Shown: positions 44,615 to 54,580, counted from the stretch's first letter. The stretch: 64,000 bases of DNA from Bacteroides faecis MAJ27 (GCF_900106755.1 NZ_FNNN01000001.1:434001-498000), one strand, 5' to 3'. Notes: generated by a model not told the origin, from the letters alone. Numbers and translations are program-made.

Positions 44615-44645
44615 CAAAGGTACGGCTTTTTTCGAAACCTCCAAA
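44615..44645 (-). promoter_or_regulatory. Promoter of the tRNA-Val pair
   Basis: TTTG (complement of 44642-44645), a 19-base spacer and TACCTTTG (complement of 44615-44622): full consensus. Confidence 0.8.
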
Positions 44646-44818
44646 CATTTCATGTATTATTTTTCAAGAAAGTTTTTATCACAATCAGAAATTATCTGAT
44701 TATCAGCAAATAATGAAAAAAGTTTTTTTTCATGCAACTTTCACTTCTCCAGGTCCGTCTAATAAACACAACAAGATAAAGACAGTCGCGACTCTTTCTC
44801 TGCCATTAATAATAAGAT

Positions 44819-47128
44819 ATGAAACGAATCACTACAACCGCAGCATTTCTATGTCTGTGTATGTTGCTTATTGCACAAGACTTACAGTTAAGAGGAAGAA
44901 TCGTATCCGGCAAAGAGCCGGTAGAATTTGCCAATGTCATTTTACAGACAAAAGATTCTATTTTCATCTCCGGAGGCATTACCGACCAACGGGGACGATT
45001 CAACATGAACAACTTACAAAAAGGAAATTATCAATTACGGATATCCGGGCTAGGCTATCAAACACAACAAATCAACCTGAATGATTTTACAGCCACACTC
45101 GACTTGGGGTCGATCTCCATTGATTCGGCAGCCATCGCACTGGAAGAAGTGACCATTACCGCCAATCCTGTTATCAACCAGCCCGACCGGAAGATCATTC
45201 TTCCCAGTGCCCGTCAGCTAAAAACTTCAACGAACGGGCTTAGCCTGTTACAACGTTTACAACTCAGCCGCATACAAGTCGACCTCATCCGGCAAACGAT
45301 TACTTCTTCCAATCAGGGAGACGTACAGCTACGTATCAACGGAGCGAAAGTGGAGATACAGGAGATACTGGCTTTGCAGCCGGAAGATGTGATCCGCATC
45401 GAATACCATGACGAACCGGGTTTACGGTATGGAGATAACGCAGCGGCTGTCATAGACTATATCGTCCGCCGTCATCAGACAGGTGGCTACGTAGGATTTG
45501 ACACAAGTACATCAGTCAACACACTTTTGGGAAACAACAATGCAACAGCCAAAATCAACCATAAAAATTCCGAATGGGGAATCAATTACCATGAAGGTTA
45601 TCGCTCATTCAAGAACTACTGGCGGGAGAATTCCGAAACGTTTCATTTCTCGGACAAGCCTTCTTTTACAAGACTGGAAGACGGTGTCCCTGACAAAATG
45701 AAAATGCGCTGGGATTATCTGACAATGAATTACAGCTACCAGGAAGCCGAAAAGTGGTTCGTCAGTGTAGCCCTTCGGGGAAGTTTCCGTTATAACAAAC
45801 TGAACACCCAAAGCACATTATACCCCATCGACAATCCGGATAATAGTGTAGCCATGAAAGACCACACGGCCTCAGACAGCAAATCTCCCTCCATCGATAT
45901 TTATCTGCAACGTAACCTCAAAAACAACCAGGCCATCATCCTGAACACGGTAGGCACTTATATACATACTTATGACGACCGCACCTACGAAGAAAAGAAG
46001 CATTCCATCCTTGCTACCGATATCTATTCGGCTATCCGCGGAAAGAAATACTCATTTATCGGCGAAGGCATCTACGAAAAGAAATTCACCAACAGCAAGC
46101 TCAGTGCAGGTATCCGCCACCAGCAATCACTGACGGAGAACAAGTACGCCGGCACTTCTTCGGCGGAAACGCGGATGCAGGAAGCACACACTTCCACTTA
46201 TATAGAATACAGCAGCAAAATAAAAAGGTTTAATTATTCCGTCGGGGTACAGGGCAGCCGCTCATGGTTCAACCAGGAAGGTGAAGGATATCAGAAATAT
46301 TCAGTCTTACCCCGTATACGGCTTACCTACAATTTCTCGGACCAAGCTTTTATCCGCTACCAGGGACAGATTTCCAGAAGCACCCCCGCCCTCTCCGACC
46401 TGAGCAACGTAGAGCAACTGATTGACTCCTTACAAATACGCCGGGGAAATCCGACCCTGAAAATGTCAACGGTCTACAACAATACGCTGAACGTAGACTT
46501 CCGTAAAGGACTATTCAGTAGCAGCCTTTATCTCCTGTATCAGTATCAGCACAAGCCCAATATGGAAGAAACATTCAGAGAAGGCGAACTTTTTGTGCGC
46601 ACCACCGCCAACCAGCGGAGCTGGCAAAAGCTCAATCCGGAAGTAGAAATCAAGGTAGGCCCTATAAAAGATATCTTAAGTTTGTCCATATCGACAGGTA
46701 TCAACTATTTCGACAGCCGCGGACACAACTATCATCACACTTATACCAACTGGTACTATTGTGCCAGCGCAACGGCAGCCTATAAAAAATGGAGCGCGTA
46801 TTTCGAGATACGGAACCACCGAAATGATTTTTACGGAGAGACTCTGAGTTACGGAGAGAACTACCATCTTTTAAGCGTCAGCTACCGCTACAAGCAGCTG
46901 AATGTAGGAGTCATGTCTCTCAACCCTTTCGGCAGTAACTACAGAATAGGGAGTGAGAACTTCAGTCCGTTAGCTCCTTCCAAAAACTGGATGTACATCA
47001 AAGAAAGTTCCAGAGTATTCGCTCTCACACTTTCGTGGAATTTCAATTTCGGACGCAAATACGAGTCCGCCGAAAGACGCCTTCATAACGAAGACAACAA
47101 TGCGGGAACACTCAAATCCGGGAAATAA
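44819..47128 (+). CDS. TonB-dependent-receptor-like outer-membrane beta-barrel protein
   Basis: A 769-residue protein with signal peptide MKRITTTAAFLCLCMLLIAQ. It then has a CarboxypepD_reg-like domain (about 22-100, LRGRIVSGKEPVEFANVIL), a plug-like region (about 105-215) including VQLRINGAKVEIQEILALQPEDVIRIEYHDEPG, and a barrel of aromatic-ended strands (OMP_b-brl_3 type). There is no SusD partner or TonB box I can identify, so it belongs to the orphan receptor-like group, probably binding a small ligand or protein at the surface. It converges on the acetyltransferase gene. Confidence 0.88.
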   Translation: MKRITTTAAFLCLCMLLIAQDLQLRGRIVSGKEPVEFANVILQTKDSIFISGGITDQRGRFNMNNLQKGNYQLRISGLGYQTQQINLNDFTATLDLGSISIDSAAIALEEVTITANPVINQPDRKIILPSARQLKTSTNGLSLLQRLQLSRIQVDLIRQTITSSNQGDVQLRINGAKVEIQEILALQPEDVIRIEYHDEPGLRYGDNAAAVIDYIVRRHQTGGYVGFDTSTSVNTLLGNNNATAKINHKNSEWGINYHEGYRSFKNYWRENSETFHFSDKPSFTRLEDGVPDKMKMRWDYLTMNYSYQEAEKWFVSVALRGSFRYNKLNTQSTLYPIDNPDNSVAMKDHTASDSKSPSIDIYLQRNLKNNQAIILNTVGTYIHTYDDRTYEEKKHSILATDIYSAIRGKKYSFIGEGIYEKKFTNSKLSAGIRHQQSLTENKYAGTSSAETRMQEAHTSTYIEYSSKIKRFNYSVGVQGSRSWFNQEGEGYQKYSVLPRIRLTYNFSDQAFIRYQGQISRSTPALSDLSNVEQLIDSLQIRRGNPTLKMSTVYNNTLNVDFRKGLFSSSLYLLYQYQHKPNMEETFREGELFVRTTANQRSWQKLNPEVEIKVGPIKDILSLSISTGINYFDSRGHNYHHTYTNWYYCASATAAYKKWSAYFEIRNHRNDFYGETLSYGENYHLLSVSYRYKQLNVGVMSLNPFGSNYRIGSENFSPLAPSKNWMYIKESSRVFALTLSWNFNFGRKYESAERRLHNEDNNAGTLKSGK

Positions 47129-47137
47129 ATTTCCCGG
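47118..47137. terminator. Hairpin between convergent genes
   Basis: A perfect palindromic stem CCGGGAAAT-AA-ATTTCCCGG includes the stop codon of the receptor-like gene and ends one base before the acetyltransferase stop. It has no T run and may be a weak bidirectional terminator. Confidence 0.45.
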
Positions 47138-47689
47138 TTAAACCTGTTTACGGACCACACGGGCCGGATTCCCGACTGCGACACTGTCGTCGGGAATATC
47201 TTTCGTTACGACACTTCCCGCTCCTATCACACATCGGTTGCCAATCGTCACACCGGGACAGATGATTGCTCCGCCACCAATCCAGCAATCTTCACCGACC
47301 GTAACCGGATAGGCATATTCTTTCGAACCGCGACGTTCCAGATAATTCATCGGATGATGCGGCGTATAAATCTGCACGCAAGGCCCTACCAGCGTATGAG
47401 CACCGATTGTAATATATCCTCCATCCAAAAAAGTACAATTGGCATTGACAAATACATGTTCGCCCAACCTGATCCCGTCTCCGTGGTCGCAATGGAAAGG
47501 AGGGCAGATCACCGAAGTTTCAGGAATACCCGGCACCAACTCTTCCAACAATTCCCTGTAACCGTCATCATACGTGCTCAATCCACGCATAACAGCCAGC
47601 AACTTCTTTGCATGTTCAAAACGTTCCTGCAACTCCGGTGCAGACATATCAGCCAACTGGCTGCTACGCATCTTCTCGACTTCTGTCAT
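47138..47689 (-). CDS. Maltose/galactoside O-acetyltransferase-type hexapeptide acetyltransferase
   Basis: A 183-residue left-handed beta-helix enzyme that transfers acetyl from acetyl-CoA to a sugar hydroxyl. The N-terminal Mac domain (about 1-55) is present. The active-site loop is IYTPHHPMNYLERR with the catalytic histidine, and the hexapeptide coils are GEDCWIGGGAIICPGVTIG and NRCVIGAGSVVTKDIPDDSV. The acceptor could be maltose, galactoside or another sugar. It lies five bases after yaaA and is probably co-transcribed with it. Confidence 0.93.
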   Translation of the reverse strand: MTEVEKMRSSQLADMSAPELQERFEHAKKLLAVMRGLSTYDDGYRELLEELVPGIPETSVICPPFHCDHGDGIRLGEHVFVNANCTFLDGGYITIGAHTLVGPCVQIYTPHHPMNYLERRGSKEYAYPVTVGEDCWIGGGAIICPGVTIGNRCVIGAGSVVTKDIPDDSVAVGNPARVVRKQV

Positions 47690-47694
47690 ATTCC

Positions 47695-48468
47695 TTATTC
47701 CCCCTTACCATTCGTAAATACAAATTTTCTTTCATCCGAAAGGGATTCGTCAAACTCGAACCCTTCCCACGAGAATCCCTTCAGGTCATCCGGATTCCCG
47801 ACCTTATTCTTCAAGATAAAACGTGTCATTTCGCCACGAGACATTTTGGTATAGACCACAATCGTAGCCAGTTTTCCATTCTTCCAGACATGAAATTCGG
47901 GAGTTACCACACGCACCTCCTTCTCCACCCGTTTCCAGTCAAACAGGCTTTTCATCTCATCGCTGGCAAGGTTACACAAGATTCCTCCTGCCTGCCGGAT
48001 ATCCTGTATAAACACATCCGTCAAACGCGACTGCCAGTAAGAAAACATTGTCTGATTCCCTAATTCCGGCAATAAGACATCTCCCTCCAGACGATAAGGA
48101 CGAATTACATCCAAAGGACGCAACAGCCCATAACAGAACGAAGTCAGCCGCAAGTGTTCCTGCGCATATTCAAAGTCCTCCACAGAGAAATCTTTCGGAT
48201 TGAGGCGCTTGAATACGATTCCGGTATAAGCCAGCAAAGCCGGTAATTCCGGAGTAGCTTCCGCATGAAAAGCTTGGTAACGCTTATAATTCTCCACAGC
48301 AATCTTAGCGTTGACACGCAGTAAACGTTCCAATTCGTCAACAGAAAACTGAGACATCTGCAACGCTATTTCCGCCGCTTCCTTCTGAAAGCGGGGGCTC
48401 GTAGTCAAAGGAACTTTCACCTTCGACACCGCACTCATCGTCTTGGCGCAAGATAGAAGTACTAACAT
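47695..48468 (-). CDS. yaaA: Peroxide stress protein YaaA
   Basis: A 257-residue DUF328 protein. The start at 48468 gives MLVLLSCAKTM, the family opening; the frame extends 32 codons further without resemblance. Motifs: ALLAYTGIVFKRLNPKDFS, RLTSFCYGLLRPLDVIRPYRLE (about 115-136) and CNLASDEMKSLF. In E. coli, YaaA lowers free iron during hydrogen peroxide stress and binds DNA. That fits an anaerobe facing oxygen. Cytosolic. Confidence 0.93.
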   Translation of the reverse strand: MLVLLSCAKTMSAVSKVKVPLTTSPRFQKEAAEIALQMSQFSVDELERLLRVNAKIAVENYKRYQAFHAEATPELPALLAYTGIVFKRLNPKDFSVEDFEYAQEHLRLTSFCYGLLRPLDVIRPYRLEGDVLLPELGNQTMFSYWQSRLTDVFIQDIRQAGGILCNLASDEMKSLFDWKRVEKEVRVVTPEFHVWKNGKLATIVVYTKMSRGEMTRFILKNKVGNPDDLKGFSWEGFEFDESLSDERKFVFTNGKGE

Positions 48469-48614
48469 TCTTAATCGGTTTTTATCATTTTGGAAATCAC
48501 AAAAATAAAAAATAAATAGCTTTACTTGTTGACAGATATCCAAATTATGCCTACTTTCAGCCAATAATTAACTATAATCATTTATTAATTAACAAAAACA
48601 CAAAAATCCCCCTT

Positions 48615-50600
48615 ATGAGAAACAAGTTTGTATCGCTGAAAGCTTTGGCCTTATTGGTCATCTTTTGTCTGACGGGTAGTTTATCCCGTGCCGCTGTCAA
48701 CCCGAAACCGTTCGTTATTCCCGAACTCAAACAATGGACGGGAAAAGACGGCAACTTTATTCCGGGAAAAGATGCCCGGATTGTCTGTACCTCCCAAAAT
48801 CCCGAATTACTGCGAATAGCCAAGATGTTTGCCGACGATTATCGGCAGATGTTCGGGCAGACATTAAGCGTAGTACAAGGCAAGGCTGCCTCCGGTGATT
48901 TTGTCTTAGCATTATCGACAGACAAGAAATTAGGCGAAGAAGGTTATGCCATTAAGATAACCGACCGCGTAGCTGCCTCCGCCCCTACCACAACCGGCCT
49001 TTACTGGAGCACACGCACCCTCCTGCAACTGGCGGAGCAGAATCAGGAACGTTCACTCCCGCAAGGAGTAATCCGAGATTATCCCGACTATCCGCTTCGC
49101 GGCTTCATGATAGACTGCGGTCGTAAGTTCATACCGATGTCTTATCTGCAAGACCTGGTAAAAATCATGGCTTACTACAAAATGAATACGCTGCAAGTTC
49201 ATCTGAACGATAACGGATTCAAGCAATATTTCGAGCACAACTGGGATAAGACGTATGCTGCTTTCCGTCTGGAGTCGGATACTTATCCGGGATTGGCTGC
49301 CCGTGACGGCTCTTATTCCAAGAAAGAGTTCATCGACTTCCAGAAACAGGCTGCATCCAACTTCGTGGAAATCATTCCGGAGATTGATGTTCCTGCCCAT
49401 TCACTGGCACTTACTCATTACAAACCGGAAATCGGCAGCAAAGAGTATGGAATGGATCATCTCGACTTATTCAAGCCGGAAACGTATGAATTTGTAGATG
49501 CTCTGTTCAAAGAATATCTGGAAGGCGACAATCCGGTGTTTGTTGGCAAACGGGTACATATCGGTACAGACGAATACTCAAATGCAAAGAAAGACGTGGT
49601 AGAAAAATTCCGGGCTTTCACCGATCATTACATTCGTTTTGTCGAAGGTTTTGGCAAGCAAGCAGTGGTATGGGGCGCTCTCAGCCATGCCAAAGGTGAT
49701 ACCCCTGTCAAATCAGAAGACGTCATCATGAATGCCTGGTACAACGGGTATGCCGACCCGGCAACCATGATAAAAGACGGATACAAGTTAATCTGTATTC
49801 CGGACGGAATGGTCTATATCGTTCCGGTAGCCGGATATTATCAGGACTACCTCAACGAACCATACTTATATAAGGAATGGACTCCAGCCCATATCGGAAA
49901 ATCGGTATTTGAAGAAAAGCACCCTTCCATTCTCGGTGGTATGTTTGCTATCTGGAACGACCATGCCGGCAACGGAATTTCAGTAAAAGACATCCATCAC
50001 CGTATATTCTCACCTTTGCAGACTCTGTCCGTAAAAATGTGGACAGGTGCCCAAACGGGTATTCCTTATGAAACATTTAATGAGAAACGAGCGCTCCTCA
50101 GCGAAGCACCCGGAGTCAATCAGCTGGCGAGAATCGGCACAAAGCCGGGATTAGTATACGAACGTTCCACGGTTGCCCCCGGCAGCACTTCCGATTATCC
50201 GGAAATCGGTTATAACTACACTGTGAGCTTCGACATCACCGGAGCAGAAGAGAACAAAGGAACCGAATTATTCCGTTCTCCTAATGCTGTATTCTACCTG
50301 TCCGACCCCATCCGGGGAATGATGGGATTTGCCCGCGACGGTTACCTGAATACCTTCCCCTACAAAGTGAATCCGGGAGAAAAAGCAACTATTCAGATAG
50401 AAGGAAACAACCGAAGCACTACGCTGAGGGTCAACGGAAAGGTGGTTGAAGAAATGAATACGCAGAAACTCTACTTTAACGCAGGGAAAGATTCGATGAG
50501 TTATGTACGTACACTAGTCTTCCCGCTGGAAAAGGCTGGAAACTTCAACAGTAAGGTACAGAATCTGAAAGTCTACAATTATTGCGTGAGTAAGCCATAA
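48615..50600 (+). CDS. Exported beta-N-acetylhexosaminidase (GH20)
   Basis: A 661-residue enzyme with signal peptide MRNKFVSLKALALLVIFCLTGSLSRA. An N-terminal GH20b-like domain (about 30-155) precedes the (beta/alpha)8 barrel. The barrel carries LRGFMIDCGRKFIPMSYL, LQVHLNDNGF and the catalytic pair D319-E320 in VHIGTDEYSN. The C-terminal 130 residues (about 525-661) form a LamG-like jelly roll (GYLNTFPYKVNPGEK), which may bind glycans. It removes terminal GlcNAc or GalNAc from host glycans. It is not in a SusC/D locus here. Confidence 0.94.
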   Translation: MRNKFVSLKALALLVIFCLTGSLSRAAVNPKPFVIPELKQWTGKDGNFIPGKDARIVCTSQNPELLRIAKMFADDYRQMFGQTLSVVQGKAASGDFVLALSTDKKLGEEGYAIKITDRVAASAPTTTGLYWSTRTLLQLAEQNQERSLPQGVIRDYPDYPLRGFMIDCGRKFIPMSYLQDLVKIMAYYKMNTLQVHLNDNGFKQYFEHNWDKTYAAFRLESDTYPGLAARDGSYSKKEFIDFQKQAASNFVEIIPEIDVPAHSLALTHYKPEIGSKEYGMDHLDLFKPETYEFVDALFKEYLEGDNPVFVGKRVHIGTDEYSNAKKDVVEKFRAFTDHYIRFVEGFGKQAVVWGALSHAKGDTPVKSEDVIMNAWYNGYADPATMIKDGYKLICIPDGMVYIVPVAGYYQDYLNEPYLYKEWTPAHIGKSVFEEKHPSILGGMFAIWNDHAGNGISVKDIHHRIFSPLQTLSVKMWTGAQTGIPYETFNEKRALLSEAPGVNQLARIGTKPGLVYERSTVAPGSTSDYPEIGYNYTVSFDITGAEENKGTELFRSPNAVFYLSDPIRGMMGFARDGYLNTFPYKVNPGEKATIQIEGNNRSTTLRVNGKVVEEMNTQKLYFNAGKDSMSYVRTLVFPLEKAGNFNSKVQNLKVYNYCVSKP

Positions 50601-50700
50601 AATACAGGTACCATTCACTATCAGTTATTTCACTTAGGATGTAAGAGAGCAATTAATAGTCTTAGAACCCTCTACCTGAGAGTTTAACATTCTCTCCATT

Positions 50701-50872
50701 TGGAACCGCAGTTTCCACAGCTTGGAACTCTAGTTTCATCGGTGTGAAACTGTAGTTCCAAAGGTTTGAAACCAAAAGTTTCGAGCGTATGAAACTAAAG
50801 TTTCAAGTAATGGGAACTCTAGTTTCAAGTAATGGAAACTGTGGTTTCAAGCGATGGAAACCCGTTTGAAAC
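50701..50872. repeat. Array 2 of 22-base palindromic GTTTC/GAAAC units
   Basis: GTTTC or GTTCC half-sites start at 50711, 50733, 50755, 50778, 50800, 50822 and 50844: period 22, once 23. Each is paired with an inverted TGAAAC, TGGAAC or GGAAAC half-site 11-12 bases on. The best-conserved units read GTTTCAAGTAATGG then AAACTGTG. The unit is the same as in array 1 (28828-28910), 21.8 kb away. It lies in the gap between the convergent GH20 and carB genes. Confidence 0.9.
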
Positions 50873-51225
50873 ACCTGGCGATAAGTCAGAACAAAGCATT
50901 TATCAGGCAATAACAGAGGAGGTATCAGCCATTAATACCTGAATTCTCAATTATTAATAGATGAAACGACAATCATTAACAGTTGACAGATCAGATGTTA
51001 ACACACTGAATATAAAACCATAACAGAAAGAAAACACGGATTGCGGATAGATAAAAAGTGAGAGCAAACGCTTGCTACCACACTGCTACCACACTTGCTA
51101 CCATAGCTGTAACTACGATGGATAAAGCGATACAGGCAGAAAGTGAGAGCATGAGAGCAAAACGTATGTTGATTCACAGAGAGAGAAATAAAGAGAGAAA
51201 ATAAACCAAGCCATACATAAAAAAA
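50873..51225. other. Non-coding rest of the GH20-carB gap
   Basis: About 350 bases with no credible gene. An 11-base motif TGCTACCACAC is repeated (51073-51083, 51084-51094, and a third copy diverging at 51096). An 83-codon open frame on the minus strand overlaps the repeats and shows no family resemblance. Confidence 0.4.
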
Positions 51226-51262
51226 GAGACTCCCTCCTTGGTATGCCAAAGAGAGAGTCTCC
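51226..51262 (-). terminator. Terminator after carB
   Basis: GAGACTCCCTCCTTGG (51226-51241) pairs with CCAAAGAGAGAGTCTC (51246-51261) with two mismatches, followed on the minus strand by TTTTTTTATG. Confidence 0.8.
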
Positions 51263-51279
51263 TTATTATATAAAGCAGT

Positions 51280-54200
51280 TTATTTATATTCCTGCCAGCT
51301 CTTAATCTGAATATCGCTCAGTTTCAGTTCACAGAATGCTTCAATGAAAGCACTTGCCAGACGAGCATTCGTAATCAACGGAATATTATGATCGATAGCG
51401 CCACGACGGATACGGTAACCATTCGTCAACTCACGCTTGCTGTGGTTCTTCGGAATGTTAACGATCAAATCGAACTTATGATCAGCGATCATCTTCATCA
51501 CATTGTTTTCTGCTCCCGGTTTTTCATCCGGCCAGTAAACCGGAGTCGTTTCTACACCATGAGCATTCAGGAATGCAGCGGTTCCGGCAGTAGCGTAAAT
51601 CTGATATCCTTTGGCAAACAACATGCGGCTTGCATCCAGCAAGTCAACCTTAGACTTCATTGCACCCGAAGAGAACATCACTGCCTTTTCCGGAATCTTG
51701 AAGCCTGTAGCGATCATCGCATTCAGCAATGCTTCAGAGAAGTCATCACCGATACAACCGACTTCACCGGTAGAAGACATGTCCACACCCAAAACAGGGT
51801 CAGCCTTGTGAAGACGGGAGAAAGAGAACTGAGAGGCTTTTACACCAATCCAGTCGATGTCGAACGCAGTTTTGTCCGGTTGGCTATACGGAGCATCCAG
51901 CATGATGCGGGTAGCCGTTTCGATGAAGTTGCGTTTCAGCACCTTAGATACAAACGGGAAGCTACGAGAAGCACGCAGGTTACATTCAATTACCTTCACT
52001 TCGTTGTTGCGGGCAAGGAACTGGATGTTGAACGGACCGGAGATATTCAGTTCTTTAGCAATCTGACGGCTGATCTTCTTGATGCGGCGGGCAGTTGCAA
52101 AATAAATCTTCTGTGCCGGGAATACCAGAGTAGCGTCACCGGAGTGTACACCGGCAAACTCTACGTGTTCGGAAATAGCGTATTCAACCACTTCACCGTT
52201 CTGAGCTACAGCGTCAAACTCTATCTCCTTTGTATTTTCAAGGAACTGAGAAACAACTACCGGATACTCCTTAGATACTTCAGCAGCCATCTTCAAGAAG
52301 TTTTCCAGTTCTTCGTCATCGTAGCAAACGTTCATTGCAGCACCCGAGAGTACGTATGAAGGACGAACCAATACCGGATAACCTACTTTTTCTACGAATC
52401 CTTTCACTTCTTCGAGGCTGGTAAGTTCCATCCATGCCGGTTGGTCGATACCGAGCTGATCGAGCATTGCAGAGAACTTGTTACGGTTTTCGGCACGGTC
52501 GATAGAAACCGGCGAAGTACCCAGTACAGGTACCGACTGGCGATACAGCTTCATAGCCAGGTTGTTCGGAATCTGTCCGCCTACGGATACGATCACACCA
52601 CGCGGTTGTTCAAGGTCGATCACGTCAAGCACACGTTCGAAAGAAAGTTCGTCGAAGTACAGACGGTCGCACATATCGTAGTCAGTAGAAACTGTTTCAG
52701 GGTTGTAGTTGATCATGATAGACTTGTACCCCAGCTTGCGGGCAGTCTGAACCGCATTCACCGAGCACCAGTCAAATTCAACCGAGCTACCGATGCGGTA
52801 AGCGCCCGATCCCAGTACTACTACTGATTTTTCATTCTTATAATAGTTTACGTCGTAACCTTCCACTGCATAAGTCATATACAGGTAGTTAGTCAGTTCC
52901 GGATGTTCGGAAGCGATAGTATTGATGCGTTTTACAGCCGGAAGAATACCTAAGGCTTTACGGTGAGCACGTACCGCAAGGTTTTCTTTTTCCATGTTTC
53001 CGGTCGGATTCAGAACGAAGCGGGCAATCTGGAAGTCAGAGAAACCAAGAACCTTAGCTTCACGCATTACGTCAGCCGGGATATCTTCCACCTTGTTATA
53101 GGTAGACAATTTGGCTTTATAGTCTACAATGTTCTTCAGCTTGCCGAGGAACCAGGGATCGATCTTAGTCAGTTCGTGGATACGGTCGATGCTGTATCCT
53201 TCTTCCATAGCTTGTGCGATGGAGAAGATACGCAAGTCAGTCGGACGTGAAAGTTCTTTATCGAGGTCGTCGAAGTGTACATCGTCGTTACCTACAAACC
53301 CGTGCATACCCTGACCGATCATACGAAGACCTTTCTGAATGATTTCTTCGAAAGAGCGACCGATAGACATGATTTCACCTACCGACTTCATGCTTGAACC
53401 GATTTCACGGGATACACCGGCAAACTTCGTCAAGTCCCAGCGAGGGATTTTACAGATATAGTAATCAAGTTGCGGAGCAAGATAAGCAGAGTTCGGAGTT
53501 CCCATCTCACCGATCTGGTCGAGTGAGTACCCCAATGCAATCTTAGCGGCCACGAATGCCAGCGGATAACCGGTAGCTTTGGATGCCAGTGCGGAAGAAC
53601 GGCTCAGACGGGCATTTACTTCAATCACACGATAGTCGTCCGTATCAGAGTTGAACGCATACTGGATGTTACATTCACCTACGATGCCGAGGTGACGGAT
53701 GCACTTCGTAGACAGTTCCTGCAACAACTTCAGTTCTTTGTCATCCAATGAGCAAGTAGGAGCTACAACGATGGATTCACCGGTATGGATGCCCAGCGGG
53801 TCGAAGTTTTCCATGCTGGCCACTGTAAAGCAGTGGTCGTTGGCATCACGAATCACCTCAAACTCGATTTCTTTCCAACCTTTCAGAGATTCTTCTACCA
53901 GAATCTGCTTAGAGAAAGCGAAAGAACTTTCAGCCAGTTTCAGGAATTCTTCTTCGTTAGCACAGATACCGCTACCAAGACCTCCCAAGGCATAGGCCGA
54001 ACGCACCATCACCGGATAACCGATCTTACGGGCAGCAGCGATAGCATCTTCCATGCTTTCTACAGCCTGGCTCACCGGAGTCTTCATCTGAATCTCATCC
54101 AGTTTCTTCACGAACAGGTCACGGTCTTCTGTGTACATGATAGCTTCTACCGATGTACCCAGTACTTTCACTCCATACTTATCAAGAACACCTTGTGTGT

Positions 54201-54501
54201 ACAGTTCGGCACCGCAGTTCAATGCAGTCTGTCCGCCGAAAGCCAGCAGGATACCGTCCGGACGTTCTTTCTTGATAATCTCTTCTACGAAATAAGTAGT
54301 TACGGGAAGGAAATACACTTTATCGGCAATTCCTTCAGAAGTCTGAATGGTTGCGATGTTCGGGTTTACCAATACTGAGCTGATACCTTCTTCTTTCAAA
54401 GCTTTCAGTGCTTGTGAGCCTGAGTAGTCAAATTCTCCGGCTTGTCCGATTTTGAGTGCTCCAGAACCCAAAACGAGAACTTTCTTGATTTCCTTTTCCA
54501 T
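51280..54501 (-). CDS. carB: Carbamoyl-phosphate synthase large subunit
   Basis: A 1073-residue enzyme, full length (the E. coli subunit is also 1073). It makes carbamoyl phosphate from bicarbonate, ammonia and two ATP for pyrimidine and arginine synthesis. The N-terminal half starts VLVLGSGALKIGQAGEFDYSG and the synthetase halves repeat (second start VVLGSGAYRIGSSVEFDW, about residue 565). Each half carries an ATP-grasp fold. The last 140 residues are the MGS-like regulatory domain (ATAGTAAFLNAHGVET). The carA partner is not adjacent: trpS is divergent upstream. It has a long leader with an attenuator-like structure. Confidence 0.97.
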   Translation of the reverse strand: MEKEIKKVLVLGSGALKIGQAGEFDYSGSQALKALKEEGISSVLVNPNIATIQTSEGIADKVYFLPVTTYFVEEIIKKERPDGILLAFGGQTALNCGAELYTQGVLDKYGVKVLGTSVEAIMYTEDRDLFVKKLDEIQMKTPVSQAVESMEDAIAAARKIGYPVMVRSAYALGGLGSGICANEEEFLKLAESSFAFSKQILVEESLKGWKEIEFEVIRDANDHCFTVASMENFDPLGIHTGESIVVAPTCSLDDKELKLLQELSTKCIRHLGIVGECNIQYAFNSDTDDYRVIEVNARLSRSSALASKATGYPLAFVAAKIALGYSLDQIGEMGTPNSAYLAPQLDYYICKIPRWDLTKFAGVSREIGSSMKSVGEIMSIGRSFEEIIQKGLRMIGQGMHGFVGNDDVHFDDLDKELSRPTDLRIFSIAQAMEEGYSIDRIHELTKIDPWFLGKLKNIVDYKAKLSTYNKVEDIPADVMREAKVLGFSDFQIARFVLNPTGNMEKENLAVRAHRKALGILPAVKRINTIASEHPELTNYLYMTYAVEGYDVNYYKNEKSVVVLGSGAYRIGSSVEFDWCSVNAVQTARKLGYKSIMINYNPETVSTDYDMCDRLYFDELSFERVLDVIDLEQPRGVIVSVGGQIPNNLAMKLYRQSVPVLGTSPVSIDRAENRNKFSAMLDQLGIDQPAWMELTSLEEVKGFVEKVGYPVLVRPSYVLSGAAMNVCYDDEELENFLKMAAEVSKEYPVVVSQFLENTKEIEFDAVAQNGEVVEYAISEHVEFAGVHSGDATLVFPAQKIYFATARRIKKISRQIAKELNISGPFNIQFLARNNEVKVIECNLRASRSFPFVSKVLKRNFIETATRIMLDAPYSQPDKTAFDIDWIGVKASQFSFSRLHKADPVLGVDMSSTGEVGCIGDDFSEALLNAMIATGFKIPEKAVMFSSGAMKSKVDLLDASRMLFAKGYQIYATAGTAAFLNAHGVETTPVYWPDEKPGAENNVMKMIADHKFDLIVNIPKNHSKRELTNGYRIRRGAIDHNIPLITNARLASAFIEAFCELKLSDIQIKSWQEYK

Positions 54502-54541
54502 TTCTTTTGTTGTTATAATAAGTTTTCTAAGTTTCGTCTAT

Positions 54542-54580
54542 AAAAAAAATGCGTTACCCTCGTAAAAGGATTAACGCATT
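54542..54580 (-). terminator. Attenuator-like terminator in the carB leader
   Basis: AATGCGTTA (5' arm, complement of 54572-54580) and TAACGCATT (3' arm, complement of 54548-54556) form a 9-bp stem with a 15-base loop, followed by a run of T's (54542-54547). It lies about 40 bases before the carB ATG and in the same direction, so it would stop carB transcription unless prevented. Confidence 0.75.

Noticed and set aside
50998..51249. 83-codon minus-strand frame between GH20 and carB
   Set aside because: It crosses tandem repeats and part of the carB terminator and resembles no protein family I know.
51388..52359. Plus-strand 323-codon frame opposite carB
   Set aside because: Antisense of a confident, full-length carB; no family resemblance or promoter.
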